Shown here piece after piece: positions 40,673 through 48,639 of a stretch of 64,000 bases of DNA. This DNA comes from Actinomadura sp. KC06 (GTDB lineage Bacteria; Actinomycetota; Actinomycetes; Streptosporangiales; Streptosporangiaceae): positions 1 through 64,000 of the forward strand of contig NZ_SMKT01000001.1 in NCBI RefSeq assembly GCF_004348735.1. The letters run 5' to 3'. A program made the translations under genes and the position numbers. The notes under the pieces were generated by a model. The model did no database searches and was not told the DNA's origin. It was given only the letters and a program-made list of their open reading frames with translations. Each line of letters opens with the position of its first letter. Position 1 is the stretch's first letter.

Positions 40673-40713
40673 ATCGCGAATGCCGCGCGGCGAGCCGGGG
40701 AAGGGTCACATCC

Positions 40714-41142
40714 ATGGCAGCGAACTCCTCTGACCGGCCCGTTCTCGAAGAGCTCGACCGCGCCGAGTGCCTCCGGCTCATCGCCGGCGGCACGGTCGGC
40801 CGCGTCGCGTTCGACGACGGCGAGGGGCCCGCGGTCGTCCCCGTGAACTACACCCTCGACGGCGAGGCGGTGGTCTTCCGCACATCGGTCGGCGGACGCC
40901 TGAGCCGCAGCCTGATGACCGTCGTGGCGGGCGGGGAGGTCCGGGCGGCGTTCGAGGTCGACCGGTTCGACGAGGAGAGCCGCGAGGGGTGGAGCGTCCT
41001 GCTGCGCGGCGGCGCGCACCCGCTGTCGGACGCGGAGATCGAGCGGGCCGCGCTGGTCGAGCCGTGGCCCGCCGGGGAGCGCGACGCCTGGTTCCGGCTG
41101 GCGGCGCGGGACGTCAGCGGACGGCGCGTGCACCGGCGGTGA
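40714..41142 (+). CDS. Pyridoxamine 5'-phosphate oxidase-fold flavin protein
   Basis: The 142-residue split-barrel protein has LRLIAGGTVGRVAFDDGEGPAVVPVNYTLDGEAVVFRTSVGGRL, which reads as the FMN-binding beta strands of the PNPOx-like family common in actinobacteria (several act as F420- or FMN-dependent reductases or redox sensors). GGGGAAGGG (40697-40705) precedes ATG 40714. It lies between a histidine kinase and a response regulator and may share their transcript; whether it feeds a redox signal to them is inference. Confidence 0.8.
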   Translation: MAANSSDRPVLEELDRAECLRLIAGGTVGRVAFDDGEGPAVVPVNYTLDGEAVVFRTSVGGRLSRSLMTVVAGGEVRAAFEVDRFDEESREGWSVLLRGGAHPLSDAEIERAALVEPWPAGERDAWFRLAARDVSGRRVHRR

Positions 41143-41156
41143 GGCGCCGCGGGCCA

Positions 41157-41162
41157 TAGGGT
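41157..41162 (+). promoter_or_regulatory. -10 box (TAGGGT), leaderless response regulator gene
   Basis: TAGGGT ends six bases before ATG 41169. Confidence 0.6.
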
Positions 41163-41168
41163 GGCGGG

Positions 41169-41834
41169 ATGGACTCCCCACCCATCCGCGTCCTGATCGT
41201 GGACGACGACGCGCTCGTCCGGGCCGGCCTGTCGATGATGCTGTCGAACGACGCCGGGCTCGACGTGGTGGGGGACGTCGCCGACGGCGCCGAGGTCGTC
41301 GCCGCCGTCAACCAGCACCGGCCCGACGTCGTCCTGATGGACATCCGGATGCCGCGGCTGGACGGGCTCGCCGCGACCGAGCTGCTGCGCGCCCGCCGCG
41401 ACCCGCCGGAGATCATCATCCTGACGACGTTCGACACCGACGACCACATCATGCGCGCGATGCGGGCGGGCGCGAGCGGGTTCCTGCTGAAGCACACCCC
41501 GCCGCCGGAGATCGTCCGGGCGATCCGGCAGGTCGCGGCCGGTGAGCCGATGATGTCGCCCGCGGTGCTGCGCAAGATGATGTCCTATGTCGCCGACTCC
41601 GGCGCCGACCCGCGCCAGGCCCGCGCCCGGGAACTGCTGGCCCGGCTGAGCGACGGCGAGCGGGCCGTCGCCGCCCTCGTCGGACGGGGCCGGACCAACA
41701 GCGAGATCGGCGCGGAGCTGTCGCTCAGCGTCGCGACCGTGAAGGCGTACGTGTCGCGGCTGCTGACGAAGCTGGAGCTGAACAACCGGGTGCAGATCGC
41801 GCTCCTCGTCCACGACGCCGCGCTCGACGACTAG
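41169..41834 (+). CDS. NarL/FixJ-family response regulator
   Basis: The 221-residue regulator has a receiver domain (1-122) with D12/D13/D14, phospho-acceptor D58 in VLMDIRMPRLDG and Lys in GFLLKHT, then a LuxR-type helix-turn-helix (about 155-215: LSDGERAVAALVGRGRTNSEIG and ATVKAYVSRLLTKLELNNR). It is the probable partner of the kinase at 39521, with its own leaderless promoter. Its stop overlaps the end of the MFS pseudogene on the other strand by four bases. Confidence 0.92.
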   Translation: MDSPPIRVLIVDDDALVRAGLSMMLSNDAGLDVVGDVADGAEVVAAVNQHRPDVVLMDIRMPRLDGLAATELLRARRDPPEIIILTTFDTDDHIMRAMRAGASGFLLKHTPPPEIVRAIRQVAAGEPMMSPAVLRKMMSYVADSGADPRQARARELLARLSDGERAVAALVGRGRTNSEIGAELSLSVATVKAYVSRLLTKLELNNRVQIALLVHDAALDD

Positions 41835-42777
41835 TCCCCCGGCCCCGGTCCGCCGCGCGGCGCCAGCGGGACGTTCGGCAGCAGCAGCGCCGCCGCGAGC
41901 CCCGCCGCGAGGACGGGGAGCCCCATCAGGAACACGTCGGAGAAGGCGGCCGCGAACGCCTCGGCGACGCCGTCCCGCACCGGCGGGGGCAGCGCGTCCA
42001 GCACCTCGGGACGGACGGCGTCGCGGAAGGCGGGGACGCTCCCGTCCGGGACGCGCCGCCCGACCTCCTCGGCGAACCGGCTCGACACGATCGCGCCGGA
42101 CACCGCCATCCCGGCCGCGGTGCCGAGCATCCTCGCCGCGAAGACCCCGGAGCTCGCCGCGCCCAGGTCGCGGCGCGGCGCGGCGTTCTGCGCGATCAGC
42201 ACGACGACCTGCTGGGACAGGCCCGCGCCGAACCCGAGGACCGCCATGTAGCACCCGGCGGTGAGCAGGCCGGTGCCGGTGTCCATGGTCGCCAGCAGCG
42301 CGACGCCCAGCGCGCTGAGCGCCATGCTCGCGGCGGGCAGGCGGTGGTATCGGCCGGTCCGCGCGATGCGCCGTCCGGCGCCCATGGACGCCACGAGCAG
42401 GCCGATCATCATGGGCAGGAGCAGCAGGCCCGACTCCGTCGCCCCCGCTCCCCCGACGACCTGGAAGAACATCGGCAGGTAGATCGCCAGCCCGAACCCG
42501 GTCGCGCCGCCCACGGCCGCGACGGCGCAGGCCACGGCGAACGACCGGTCGCGGAACAGCTGCGGCGGGATCACGGGTTCGGCGGCCGCCCGCTCGGCGA
42601 GGACGGGGTGTCGACCGCGTACCAGGCCATCCGGCCGAGCCCGCCGAGGTCTCCGACGATCGCGGGAAGCGCGGTGCCGAGGACCGTCGCGTCCAGCGAG
42701 GACATGAGCCCGGCGAGCATCAGCCCGCCGAACGCGAGCAGCCGGTCCCGGCGTCCCATCAGCGCAACCATATGCAC
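41831..42777 (-). pseudogene. DHA2-type MFS drug transporter, internal deletion and frameshift
   Basis: Two pieces of one EmrB/QacA-like transporter are visible. The 5' piece (42777 back to about 42600) encodes helix 1 with LAGLMSSLDATVLGTALPAIVGDLGG, then MAWYAVD and a shifted tail ending at TGA 42573-42571. The 3' piece, in another frame, resumes with LAERAAAEPVIPPQLFRDRSF and covers about helices 8 to 14 to the stop at 41831. Roughly 250 residues (helices 2-7) are missing. It is divergent from a MarR gene and was presumably its target. Confidence 0.85.
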
Positions 42778-42788
42778 CTCACATTAAT

Positions 42789-42815
42789 ATGCTCTAGACA
42801 TTTAAATGCTAGACA
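42789..42815. promoter_or_regulatory. Candidate MarR operator between mfs pseudogene and marR
   Basis: This AT-rich patch in very GC-rich DNA holds two direct copies ATGCTCTAGACA (42789-42800) and ATGCTAGACA (42806-42815), overlapping the perfect palindrome CATTTAAATG (42799-42808). Its place between divergent genes suits a MarR-type autoregulatory site. Confidence 0.6.
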
Positions 42816-42841
42816 CATACATATGAGCTGCGCAACCTAGC

Positions 42842-42847
42842 TAGACT
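42842..42847 (+). promoter_or_regulatory. -10 box (TAGACT), leaderless marR-type gene
   Basis: TAGACT ends six bases before ATG 42854, 27 bases after the operator-like repeats. Confidence 0.6.
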
Positions 42848-42853
42848 GGCCGC

Positions 42854-43309
42854 ATGAGCGAGGAGGCACTGGACGCCGTCGAGCGGAGCATGGTCAAGCT
42901 GCGGCGCGCCATGTCGCGGCAGCGGCTGGGCCGGGCCGCGATCCGGGAGCACAACCTGCCCGTGGACGTCCAGGTCCTGCACGTCGTGGACGTGATCGAC
43001 GAGGGCCCCGACGACGCCGGCCAGGAGATGAGCGTCGGCCTGGTCGCCGCCCGCCTCGGCGTCGACGCCTCGCGCGGCAGCCGCATCGTCGCGGAGGCCG
43101 TCAAGTCCGGCTACGTCCGGCGCGTCGCGTCCCAGGAGGACGGCCGCCGCATCCACCTGGAGCTGACCGCCGAGGGCCGCGCGGTCGTGGACGCCACCCG
43201 CCGCACCCGCCAGGAGCATTTCGCGAAGGCCATGAGCGACTGGACGGACGCCGAACGCGCCGAGTTCGCCCGCCTCCTCGCCCGCTTCGTCCACACCTAC
43301 GACGACTGA
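42854..43309 (+). CDS. MarR-family transcriptional regulator
   Basis: The 151-residue winged-helix repressor has recognition region MSVGLVAARLGVDASRGSRIVAEAVKSGYVRR (about 57-90), the wing ASQEDGRRIHLELTAEGRAV, and flanking dimerisation helices. It probably controls the divergent transporter, now a pseudogene, and itself through the AT-rich repeats between them. With the target broken, the regulator may have other targets or be on its way to loss. Confidence 0.88.
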   Translation: MSEEALDAVERSMVKLRRAMSRQRLGRAAIREHNLPVDVQVLHVVDVIDEGPDDAGQEMSVGLVAARLGVDASRGSRIVAEAVKSGYVRRVASQEDGRRIHLELTAEGRAVVDATRRTRQEHFAKAMSDWTDAERAEFARLLARFVHTYDD

Positions 43310-43356
43310 CGCCCGCGCGCACCGCCGCCGCTCCCGCCGTGCGTCCTGCCACCGGC

Positions 43357-43362
43357 TAGGCT
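43357..43362 (+). promoter_or_regulatory. -10 box (TAGGCT), leaderless sigma factor gene
   Basis: TAGGCT ends six bases before GTG 43369. Confidence 0.6.
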
Positions 43363-43368
43363 CCGCGT

Positions 43369-44370
43369 GTGGACGAGGCCGAACTCCTGACCAGGGCACG
43401 CGCCGGCGACGCGGCTGCGTTCGACGCCCTGGTCGACCGCTACCGGGGCGAGCTGAAGGCGCACTGCTACCGCATGCTCGGCTCCCTGCAGGACGCCGAG
43501 GACGGGCTCCAGGAGTCGCTGCTCGCCGCCTGGCGCGGCCTGCCCGGGTTCCAGGGACGCAGCTCGCTGCGCACCTGGCTCTACCGGATCAGCACCAACG
43601 CCTGCCTGCGGCTCGCCTCGAAGCGTCCGCGGCGCGTCCTCACCCCCGACCACGGGCCGCCGCGCGGCGACGTCCACGACCTCGGTGAGCCGGTCCAGGG
43701 CCCGGTCTTCCTGGAGCCGTGGCCGGACGACGTCGCCGCCGACGAGCCCGACCCGGCGGCGTCGTTCGCCCGCCGCGAGAACGTGGAGCTGGCGTTCGTC
43801 GCCGCGCTGCAGCACCTGCCCGCGACGCAGCGCGCGGTGCTGATCCTGCGCGAGGTGCTGGAGTTCTCCGCCGCCGAGGTGGCCTCGTTCCTCGACCTCA
43901 CGCCGGCCGCCGTGAACAGCGCTCTGCAGCGGGCACGGAAGGCCGTCCAGGAACGGGTGCCCGGCGCGAGCCAGCAGACCGAGCTGTCGGCGCTCGGCGC
44001 GGACGGGCGGCGCGAGCTGATCGACGCCTTCGTCACCGCCTGGGAGCGGGCCGACGTGGACGCCCTCGTCGCGCTGCTCGCCGACGACGTCCGGTTCACG
44101 ATGCCGCCGCTGCCCGCCTGGTTCGACGGCCGCGACGACGTCGCCCGCTTCTTCGCCGAACGGGTCTTCGAGACGCCCTGGCGGCTCGTGCCGATCACGG
44201 TGAACGGGCAGCCCGGGTTCGCCTGCTACCAGCAGGGCCCGGGCGGCCGCTTCCGGACCGGCGCGATCAACGTCCTCAGCCTCCGCGACGGCCGGATCAC
44301 CCGGATCTCCGCCTTCCTCGACCCCGCGCTGTACCCGCTGTTCGGCCTCCCGGAAGAATTCCCGTCCTGA
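43369..44370 (+). CDS. ECF sigma factor with C-terminal SnoaL-like domain (SigX5 type)
   Basis: The 333-residue protein has sigma region 2 (about 5-75: FDALVDRYRGELKAHCYRMLGSLQDAED and SLRTWLYRI), region 4 (about 130-190: LPATQRAVLILREVLEFSAAEVA and NSALQRARK) and a SnoaL-like domain (about 205-330: LIDAFVTAWERADVDALVALLADDVRFTMPP). Such fused domains replace the anti-sigma factor in related ECF groups and regulate activity. No anti-sigma gene is near. The next gene downstream may be a target. Confidence 0.92.
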   Translation: MDEAELLTRARAGDAAAFDALVDRYRGELKAHCYRMLGSLQDAEDGLQESLLAAWRGLPGFQGRSSLRTWLYRISTNACLRLASKRPRRVLTPDHGPPRGDVHDLGEPVQGPVFLEPWPDDVAADEPDPAASFARRENVELAFVAALQHLPATQRAVLILREVLEFSAAEVASFLDLTPAAVNSALQRARKAVQERVPGASQQTELSALGADGRRELIDAFVTAWERADVDALVALLADDVRFTMPPLPAWFDGRDDVARFFAERVFETPWRLVPITVNGQPGFACYQQGPGGRFRTGAINVLSLRDGRITRISAFLDPALYPLFGLPEEFPS

Positions 44371-44411
44371 CCGATGAATCCGCGGCACGCCGCGTCTCTC
44401 CCCCTGTGAAA

Positions 44412-44433
44412 CGCCTGAATCACGCCTGGATCA
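44412..44433 (+). repeat. Tandem 11-base repeat in the leader of the RibD-like gene
   Basis: CGCCTGAATCA (44412-44422) is followed directly by CGCCTGGATCA (44423-44433), just before the ribosome site at 44435-44441. The repeat could be an operator or a slippage duplication. Confidence 0.7.
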
Positions 44434-44446
44434 CGAGGAGAAACCG

Positions 44447-45025
44447 ATGCGCAAGCTGATCGTCGCCAACATCGTCTCGCTGGACGGCTACTACGAGGGC
44501 CCAGGCAACGACGTCATGGCCCTTCCCTTCGCCGACGCCTTCAGCGACTACAACGCCGAACGCCTCCGCGCCGCCGACACGGTCCTGCTGGGACGCAGGA
44601 GCTACGAGGGCTTCAAGAGCTACTGGCCGTCCATCGCGGACGACACGTCCCAGGCACCCGTCGAGCGCGAGATCTCCCGGCTCATGGGCGCCGTCGACAA
44701 GGTCGTGATCTCCGACACGCTCACCCAGGACCGGACGGCGCCGTGGCACAACACCGAGATCGTCGGGCGCGCCGGCGCCCACGCCCGCGTCGCCGAGCTC
44801 AAGGACGCCCCCGGCAAGGAGATCCTGATGTTCGGCAGCCGCACGCTGTGGAACGATCTGCTGGCCGCCGGCCTGGTCGACGAGCTGCACCTCATGATCG
44901 GCCCGGCCCTCCTCGGCGCCGGGACCCCGGTGTTCGGGGGCGGCTCGCCCGTCCCGCTCCGGCTCCTGGAGTCCCGCACGCTGCCCGGCGGCCACCTCGT
45001 CCTCACCCGCCACGCCCCGGCCTGA
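44447..45025 (+). CDS. Dihydrofolate reductase-fold (RibD C-terminal type) protein
   Basis: The 192-residue protein has the RibD_C/DHFR-like fold: KLIVANIVSLDGYYEGPG at the start, AADTVLLGRRSYEGFKSYWP, and ILMFGSRTLWNDLLAAGLVDELHLMIGPALLGAGTPVF near the end, all standard for these putative NAD(P)H-dependent reductases. It does not replace folA or ribD, and its substrate is unknown. GAGGAGAA (44435-44442) precedes the ATG. Such genes often lie near ECF-SnoaL sigma factors, so control by the sigma factor upstream is plausible. Confidence 0.85.
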   Translation: MRKLIVANIVSLDGYYEGPGNDVMALPFADAFSDYNAERLRAADTVLLGRRSYEGFKSYWPSIADDTSQAPVEREISRLMGAVDKVVISDTLTQDRTAPWHNTEIVGRAGAHARVAELKDAPGKEILMFGSRTLWNDLLAAGLVDELHLMIGPALLGAGTPVFGGGSPVPLRLLESRTLPGGHLVLTRHAPA

Positions 45026-45066
45026 CGCCGGGCCGGGCGGACGCCCGACGCCGGGCCGGGCGGACG
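45024..45066. repeat. 20-base direct repeat between convergent genes
   Basis: GACGCCGGGCCGGGCGGACG occurs at 45024-45043 and again at 45047-45066, covering the gap between the RibD-like gene and the VOC gene and touching both gene ends. Confidence 0.85.
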
Positions 45067-45067
45067 G

Positions 45068-45448
45068 TCAGCCGAGGCGGCGCCTCAGCAGGCAGAACTC
45101 GTTGCCCTCGGGATCGGCGAGGACGATCCAGCTCTCCTCGCCGGTCTGCCCGACGTCGGCGTGCCGCGCGCCCGCCGCGAGCAGGCGTTCCAGCTCGGCG
45201 TCCTGGTCGCGGTCGGTGGGGTTGACGTCGATGTGCAGCGGCAGCTTGCCGGTCTTCGGGTCCTCGCTGCGGGAGAGGACCAGCGTCGGCTGCAGGCCGC
45301 CGAAGCCTTCCCGGGGGCCGATCTCCACGTCGCCGTCCTCCCGGTGCAGCACGACGAATCCCAGCACCTCGCACCAGAACTCCGCCAGCGCCTCCGGGTC
45401 GTGGCAGTCGAGCACGAGCTCACTGATCCGGCACGCCACCGCAGGCAC
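45068..45448 (-). CDS. VOC (glyoxalase/bleomycin-resistance) family protein
   Basis: The 126-residue vicinal-oxygen-chelate-fold protein has two beta-alpha-beta repeats, RISELVLDCHDPEALAEFWCEVLGF and LERLLAAGARHADV, then WIVLADPEGNEFCLL, the common end motif. It belongs to the glyoxalase-like group with no defined reaction. GTG 45448 or GTG 45439 could be the start. It faces the RibD-like gene and is divergent from the SDR gene. Confidence 0.85.
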   Translation of the reverse strand: MPAVACRISELVLDCHDPEALAEFWCEVLGFVVLHREDGDVEIGPREGFGGLQPTLVLSRSEDPKTGKLPLHIDVNPTDRDQDAELERLLAAGARHADVGQTGEESWIVLADPEGNEFCLLRRRLG

Positions 45449-45530
45449 CCCGCTCCGTCACTCAAGATCGAACGTACGGCTTGCAGGCTAACACCGGCGC
45501 CGGCGATGAGGAATCGTCGGTGGCCCCGCC

Positions 45531-45536
45531 TAGGGT
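45531..45536 (+). promoter_or_regulatory. -10 box (TAGGGT), leaderless SDR gene
   Basis: TAGGGT ends eight bases before ATG 45545. Confidence 0.55.
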
Positions 45537-45544
45537 CGGGACTC

Positions 45545-46339
45545 ATGGATCTTGAACTCGGAGGACGGAAGGCGCTGGTCACGGCGAGCAGCGGCGGCAT
45601 CGGCGCGGCGGTGGCCGTGCGGCTGGCCGCCGAGGGGTGCGCGGTGCTGGTGCACGGCCGGGACGCGGAGCGCGCGGAGGCGGTCGCCGCACAGGTGCGG
45701 TCGGCGGGCGGCGCGGCGCAGGTCGTGCTCGGCGACCTCACCGACGACGCCGCGGCGGCGGAGGTCGCCGGACGGGCCGCGGCGTGGGGCGCGGACGTGC
45801 TGGTCAACAACGCCGGGCCGGTCGCCGAGCACGACTGGGACGACGCCGGGCCCGAGACCTGGCTGGAGGCGATGAGCGGCAACGTCCTGTCGGCCGTCCG
45901 TGTGATCCGGGCCGTGCTGCCGGGCATGCGCGAGCGCGGCTGGGGCCGGGTCGTCAACCTGGGAAGCCGGGCGGCGACCACTCCCCTGCCCAACCTGGTC
46001 GAGTACTCGGCGGCCAAGGCGGCGGTCGTCAACATGACCACGAGCCTGGCGCGGCATCTCGCCGGGACCGGCATCACCGCCAACACCGTCAGCCCCGGTG
46101 TGATCGTCACCGCGGGGATGCGCAAGCTGTTCGAGGACGGCGCCGCCCGGCGCGGCCGCCCGCAGGAGTGGGCCGAGCTGGAGCCGCAGGTGACGGCCGA
46201 GTACGCGCCCAACCCGACCGGCCGCCTCGGCACCGCCGACGACATCGCCGCCACGGTGGCGTTCCTGGCCAGCCCGCTCGCCGGCTACATCAACGGGATC
46301 GACCTCCGCGTCGACGGCGGCCTCGTCCCCGTCCCCTGA
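45545..46339 (+). CDS. Short-chain dehydrogenase/reductase
   Basis: The 264-residue classical SDR has the cofactor loop ASSGGIGAA (residues 14-22), HGRDAERA at the strand-2 end suggesting NADP(H), DVLVNNAGP, the catalytic Ser in VVNLGSRAA and the YSAAK motif of the active site. A C-terminal DIAATVAFLASPLAGYINGIDLRVDGG is fully conserved. The substrate is unknown; 3-oxoacyl reductases and sugar or alcohol dehydrogenases share this pattern. Confidence 0.92.
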   Translation: MDLELGGRKALVTASSGGIGAAVAVRLAAEGCAVLVHGRDAERAEAVAAQVRSAGGAAQVVLGDLTDDAAAAEVAGRAAAWGADVLVNNAGPVAEHDWDDAGPETWLEAMSGNVLSAVRVIRAVLPGMRERGWGRVVNLGSRAATTPLPNLVEYSAAKAAVVNMTTSLARHLAGTGITANTVSPGVIVTAGMRKLFEDGAARRGRPQEWAELEPQVTAEYAPNPTGRLGTADDIAATVAFLASPLAGYINGIDLRVDGGLVPVP

Positions 46340-46347
46340 CATGGACG

Positions 46348-46365
46348 AGTGGGCAAGCGCCCACT
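46348..46365. promoter_or_regulatory. Operator-like palindrome before the methyltransferase gene
   Basis: AGTGGGC, four bases, GCCCACT is a perfect 7-bp inverted repeat whose last base is the first base of the -10 box TAACGT. It is of TetR-operator size and would block the promoter; no TetR gene is near. Confidence 0.65.
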
Positions 46366-46370
46366 AACGT
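46365..46370 (+). promoter_or_regulatory. -10 box (TAACGT), leaderless methyltransferase gene
   Basis: TAACGT ends six bases before ATG 46377. Confidence 0.6.
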
Positions 46371-46376
46371 GAGCGC

Positions 46377-47216
46377 ATGCCTACCGAACCTCTGGAGCAG
46401 CCGCGCGAGAACGAGCCCCACCGGCACCGGCAGATGGCCGAGTCGTTCGGCACGGACGCCGAACGCTACGACCGCGTCCGCCCCCGCTACCCCGCCGAGC
46501 TGATCGGACGGATCGTCGCCACCGCCCCCGGCCCGGCCGTCCTCGACGTCGGCTGCGGCACCGGGATCGCGGCCCGGCAGCTCCAGGCCGCGGGCGCCGA
46601 GGTGCTCGGGGTGGAGCCCGACGCGCGGATGGCCGGTCTGGCGCGGCGCCTCGGGGTCGAGGCCGACGTCGCGACGTTCGAGGACTGGGACCCGGCCGGC
46701 CGGGAGTTCGACGCGGTCGTCGCGGGTCAGTCCTGGCACTGGATCGATCCGGCCGCGGGGGCGGCCAAGGCGGCGCGGGTGCTGCGTCCCGGCGGCCTGC
46801 TGGCGGCGTTCTGGAACGCGCAGCAGCTTCCGTCCGAGATCGCGGAGGCCCTCGCCGCGGTCTGCCGCCGGGTGATCCCCGACTCGCCGATCGACTTCGG
46901 CGCGTTCACGAGGTCCGCCGCCGACCTCTACGCCCCCGGGCTGGACAAGGCCGCCGACGGGATGCGCCGGACGGGCGCGTTCGGCGAGCCGGAGCGGTGG
47001 CGGTTCGGCTGGGAGCAGCCCTGCGCGCGGGACGAGTGGCTCGATCAGCTGCCCACCTTCGGCGCCTTCACACGGCTCCCGCCGGAGAGCCTCGCCGAGG
47101 TGCGGGACGGTGTGGCGCCCGCCATCGACCGGCTGGGCGGCGGCTTCACCCTGGCCTACACCACCCTGGCGATCACCGCGGTCCGGCAGGGGCCGGCCGG
47201 CCGGCCTGAACGATGA
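46377..47216 (+). CDS. Class I SAM-dependent methyltransferase
   Basis: The 279-residue methyltransferase has motif I VLDVGCGTGIAARQL (residues 55-69), acidic loop EPDARM for the SAM ribose, FDAVVAGQSWHWIDP, and VLRPGGLLAAFWN. The N-terminal AESFGTDAERYDRVRPRYP is typical of a widespread actinobacterial small-molecule methyltransferase group. The substrate is unknown. The promoter carries a palindrome, so expression is probably controlled. Confidence 0.9.
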   Translation: MPTEPLEQPRENEPHRHRQMAESFGTDAERYDRVRPRYPAELIGRIVATAPGPAVLDVGCGTGIAARQLQAAGAEVLGVEPDARMAGLARRLGVEADVATFEDWDPAGREFDAVVAGQSWHWIDPAAGAAKAARVLRPGGLLAAFWNAQQLPSEIAEALAAVCRRVIPDSPIDFGAFTRSAADLYAPGLDKAADGMRRTGAFGEPERWRFGWEQPCARDEWLDQLPTFGAFTRLPPESLAEVRDGVAPAIDRLGGGFTLAYTTLAITAVRQGPAGRPER

Positions 47217-47258
47217 TGGACGCGTGACCACGCACTACCGCATCGAACAGGACAGAGC

Positions 47259-48026
47259 ATGAAGCATCTCGGCATCCTCGCCCACAGCATGGAAGGCGCC
47301 GCGCTGTGCCTCCGCGCCTTCTGCCAGGAGGGTTTCCGGGAACTGGGACCCGACGACCACCCGGACGTGACGCTCGACCTCATCGCGCTGGCGCGGAGCA
47401 TGCCCGCGTGGGACGCCGGAGACCACGACCCGATCCGGGCGACGCTGGCCGAGAGCGTCCGGCGGCTCGCGGCGGCGGGCGCCGACTTCTTCGTCTGCCC
47501 GGACAACACCGCGCACATGGCGCTCGAACGTCCCGGCGCCGACCTGCCGCTGCCCGGCCTGCACATCGCCCAGGTGGTCGCCGACCAGGCCGCCCGGGAC
47601 GGCCGCGCCCGCGTCGGCGTCCTCGGCACCCGCTACACCATGGACGGTCCGCTCTACCCTCGTGAGCTGGCCGCGCGCGGCATCGCCGCCGAGGTCCCGG
47701 ACGCCGCCGACCGGGAGACCGTGCACAGGATCATCTTCGAGGAGCTGGTCAACGGCGTCTTCACCGATGATTCGCGGCGCGAGTACGTCCGCGTCATCGA
47801 CCGGCTCGCCGAACGCGGCTGCGACGCCGTGGCGCTGGTGTGCACCGAGATCCCGCTGCTGGTCACGCCTGGCGCGTCGCCGCTGCCGACGCTCGACTCC
47901 ACCCGCCTGCTCGCGCGCGCCGCGTTCGAGACGGCCATCGGCCGACGCCCCTTCCCGGCATGGCGCGGCGGCCCGTCCGGCGCTTCGCCCTCCGACGAGG
48001 ACGTTCAGGGCCTCGTCCAGAAGTGA
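47259..48026 (+). CDS. Aspartate/glutamate racemase family protein
   Basis: The 255-residue protein is of the Asp/Glu racemase superfamily. Both catalytic cysteines are present: FFVCPDNTAHM (about residue 78) and LVCTEIPLL (about 195), which suits a two-base racemase. GVLGTRYTMDGPLYPREL and VNGVFTDDSRREYVRVIDRL match the amino-acid racemase subgroup. The substrate could be aspartate or another acidic amino acid. It begins 42 bases after the methyltransferase and may be co-transcribed. Confidence 0.88.
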   Translation: MKHLGILAHSMEGAALCLRAFCQEGFRELGPDDHPDVTLDLIALARSMPAWDAGDHDPIRATLAESVRRLAAAGADFFVCPDNTAHMALERPGADLPLPGLHIAQVVADQAARDGRARVGVLGTRYTMDGPLYPRELAARGIAAEVPDAADRETVHRIIFEELVNGVFTDDSRREYVRVIDRLAERGCDAVALVCTEIPLLVTPGASPLPTLDSTRLLARAAFETAIGRRPFPAWRGGPSGASPSDEDVQGLVQK

Positions 48027-48036
48027 GCGCCCGGAC

Positions 48037-48639
48037 CTAGGGGACGGCGTCGACGATCCGGCGGGACCCGATCCAGCGGGAGCGTTCGGCGGCGTAGTAG
48101 GCGGCGCCGTCGGGCCCGGCGGGGCCGTCCGGACGGCGGCGCATCCCGAGCTGCAGCGCGATCTCCGCCGACGCCGGGTTCGCCGTGTCGATCTCGGCGG
48201 TGACCCGGTGCACGCCGACCACCCCGAACGCGTAGTCGAGCACCGCGCGGGACGCCTCGGCGGCCAGGCCCTGCCCCCACCGGTCCGGTTCCAGGCTGTA
48301 GAGGATCTCCACGTCCACGCCGTGGCCGAGCGGGCCGTCGTGGTGGCTGAGCCCGGCCACGCCGATCAGCGGCTCGCCCGCCGCGGGCGGCCGGGCGTCG
48401 ACGCCGTCGATCCCGCCTGACCAGCGGGCGGGGCGCAGCGCCCACAGCCCGTAGCCCTCGGTGGCGAAGTCCCGCTCGCTGGAGTCGATGATCTCCGACA
48501 CCTGGACGGCGGAGATCAGCCGGTCGTGGAACAGGTGCCGCCGGACGAGCGGGCCCGTCCAGTGCGTCAGCAGCGCGCCGTGGTCCCTCATGGACACCGG
48601 GTGCAGGACGAGCCGCACCGTGCGCAGCACCTCACTCAT
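48037..48639 (-). CDS. GNAT-family acetyltransferase (RimJ/RimL type)
   Basis: The 200-residue N-acetyltransferase opens with VLRTVRLVLHPVSMRDHGAL and has the acetyl-CoA segment EPDRWGQGLAAEASRAVLDYAF, followed by VHRVTAEIDTANPASAEIALQLGMRRR, the classic RimJ/RimL-like end. The substrate is unknown. Its ATG lies inside the end of the upstream gene (8-base overlap), so the two are translated together. Confidence 0.88.
   Translation of the reverse strand: MSEVLRTVRLVLHPVSMRDHGALLTHWTGPLVRRHLFHDRLISAVQVSEIIDSSERDFATEGYGLWALRPARWSGGIDGVDARPPAAGEPLIGVAGLSHHDGPLGHGVDVEILYSLEPDRWGQGLAAEASRAVLDYAFGVVGVHRVTAEIDTANPASAEIALQLGMRRRPDGPAGPDGAAYYAAERSRWIGSRRIVDAVP

Noticed and set aside
42571..42777. A separate 68-residue membrane protein beside a 247-residue one
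   Set aside because: The two pieces match the start and the second half of one DHA2 transporter, so a single broken gene explains them better.
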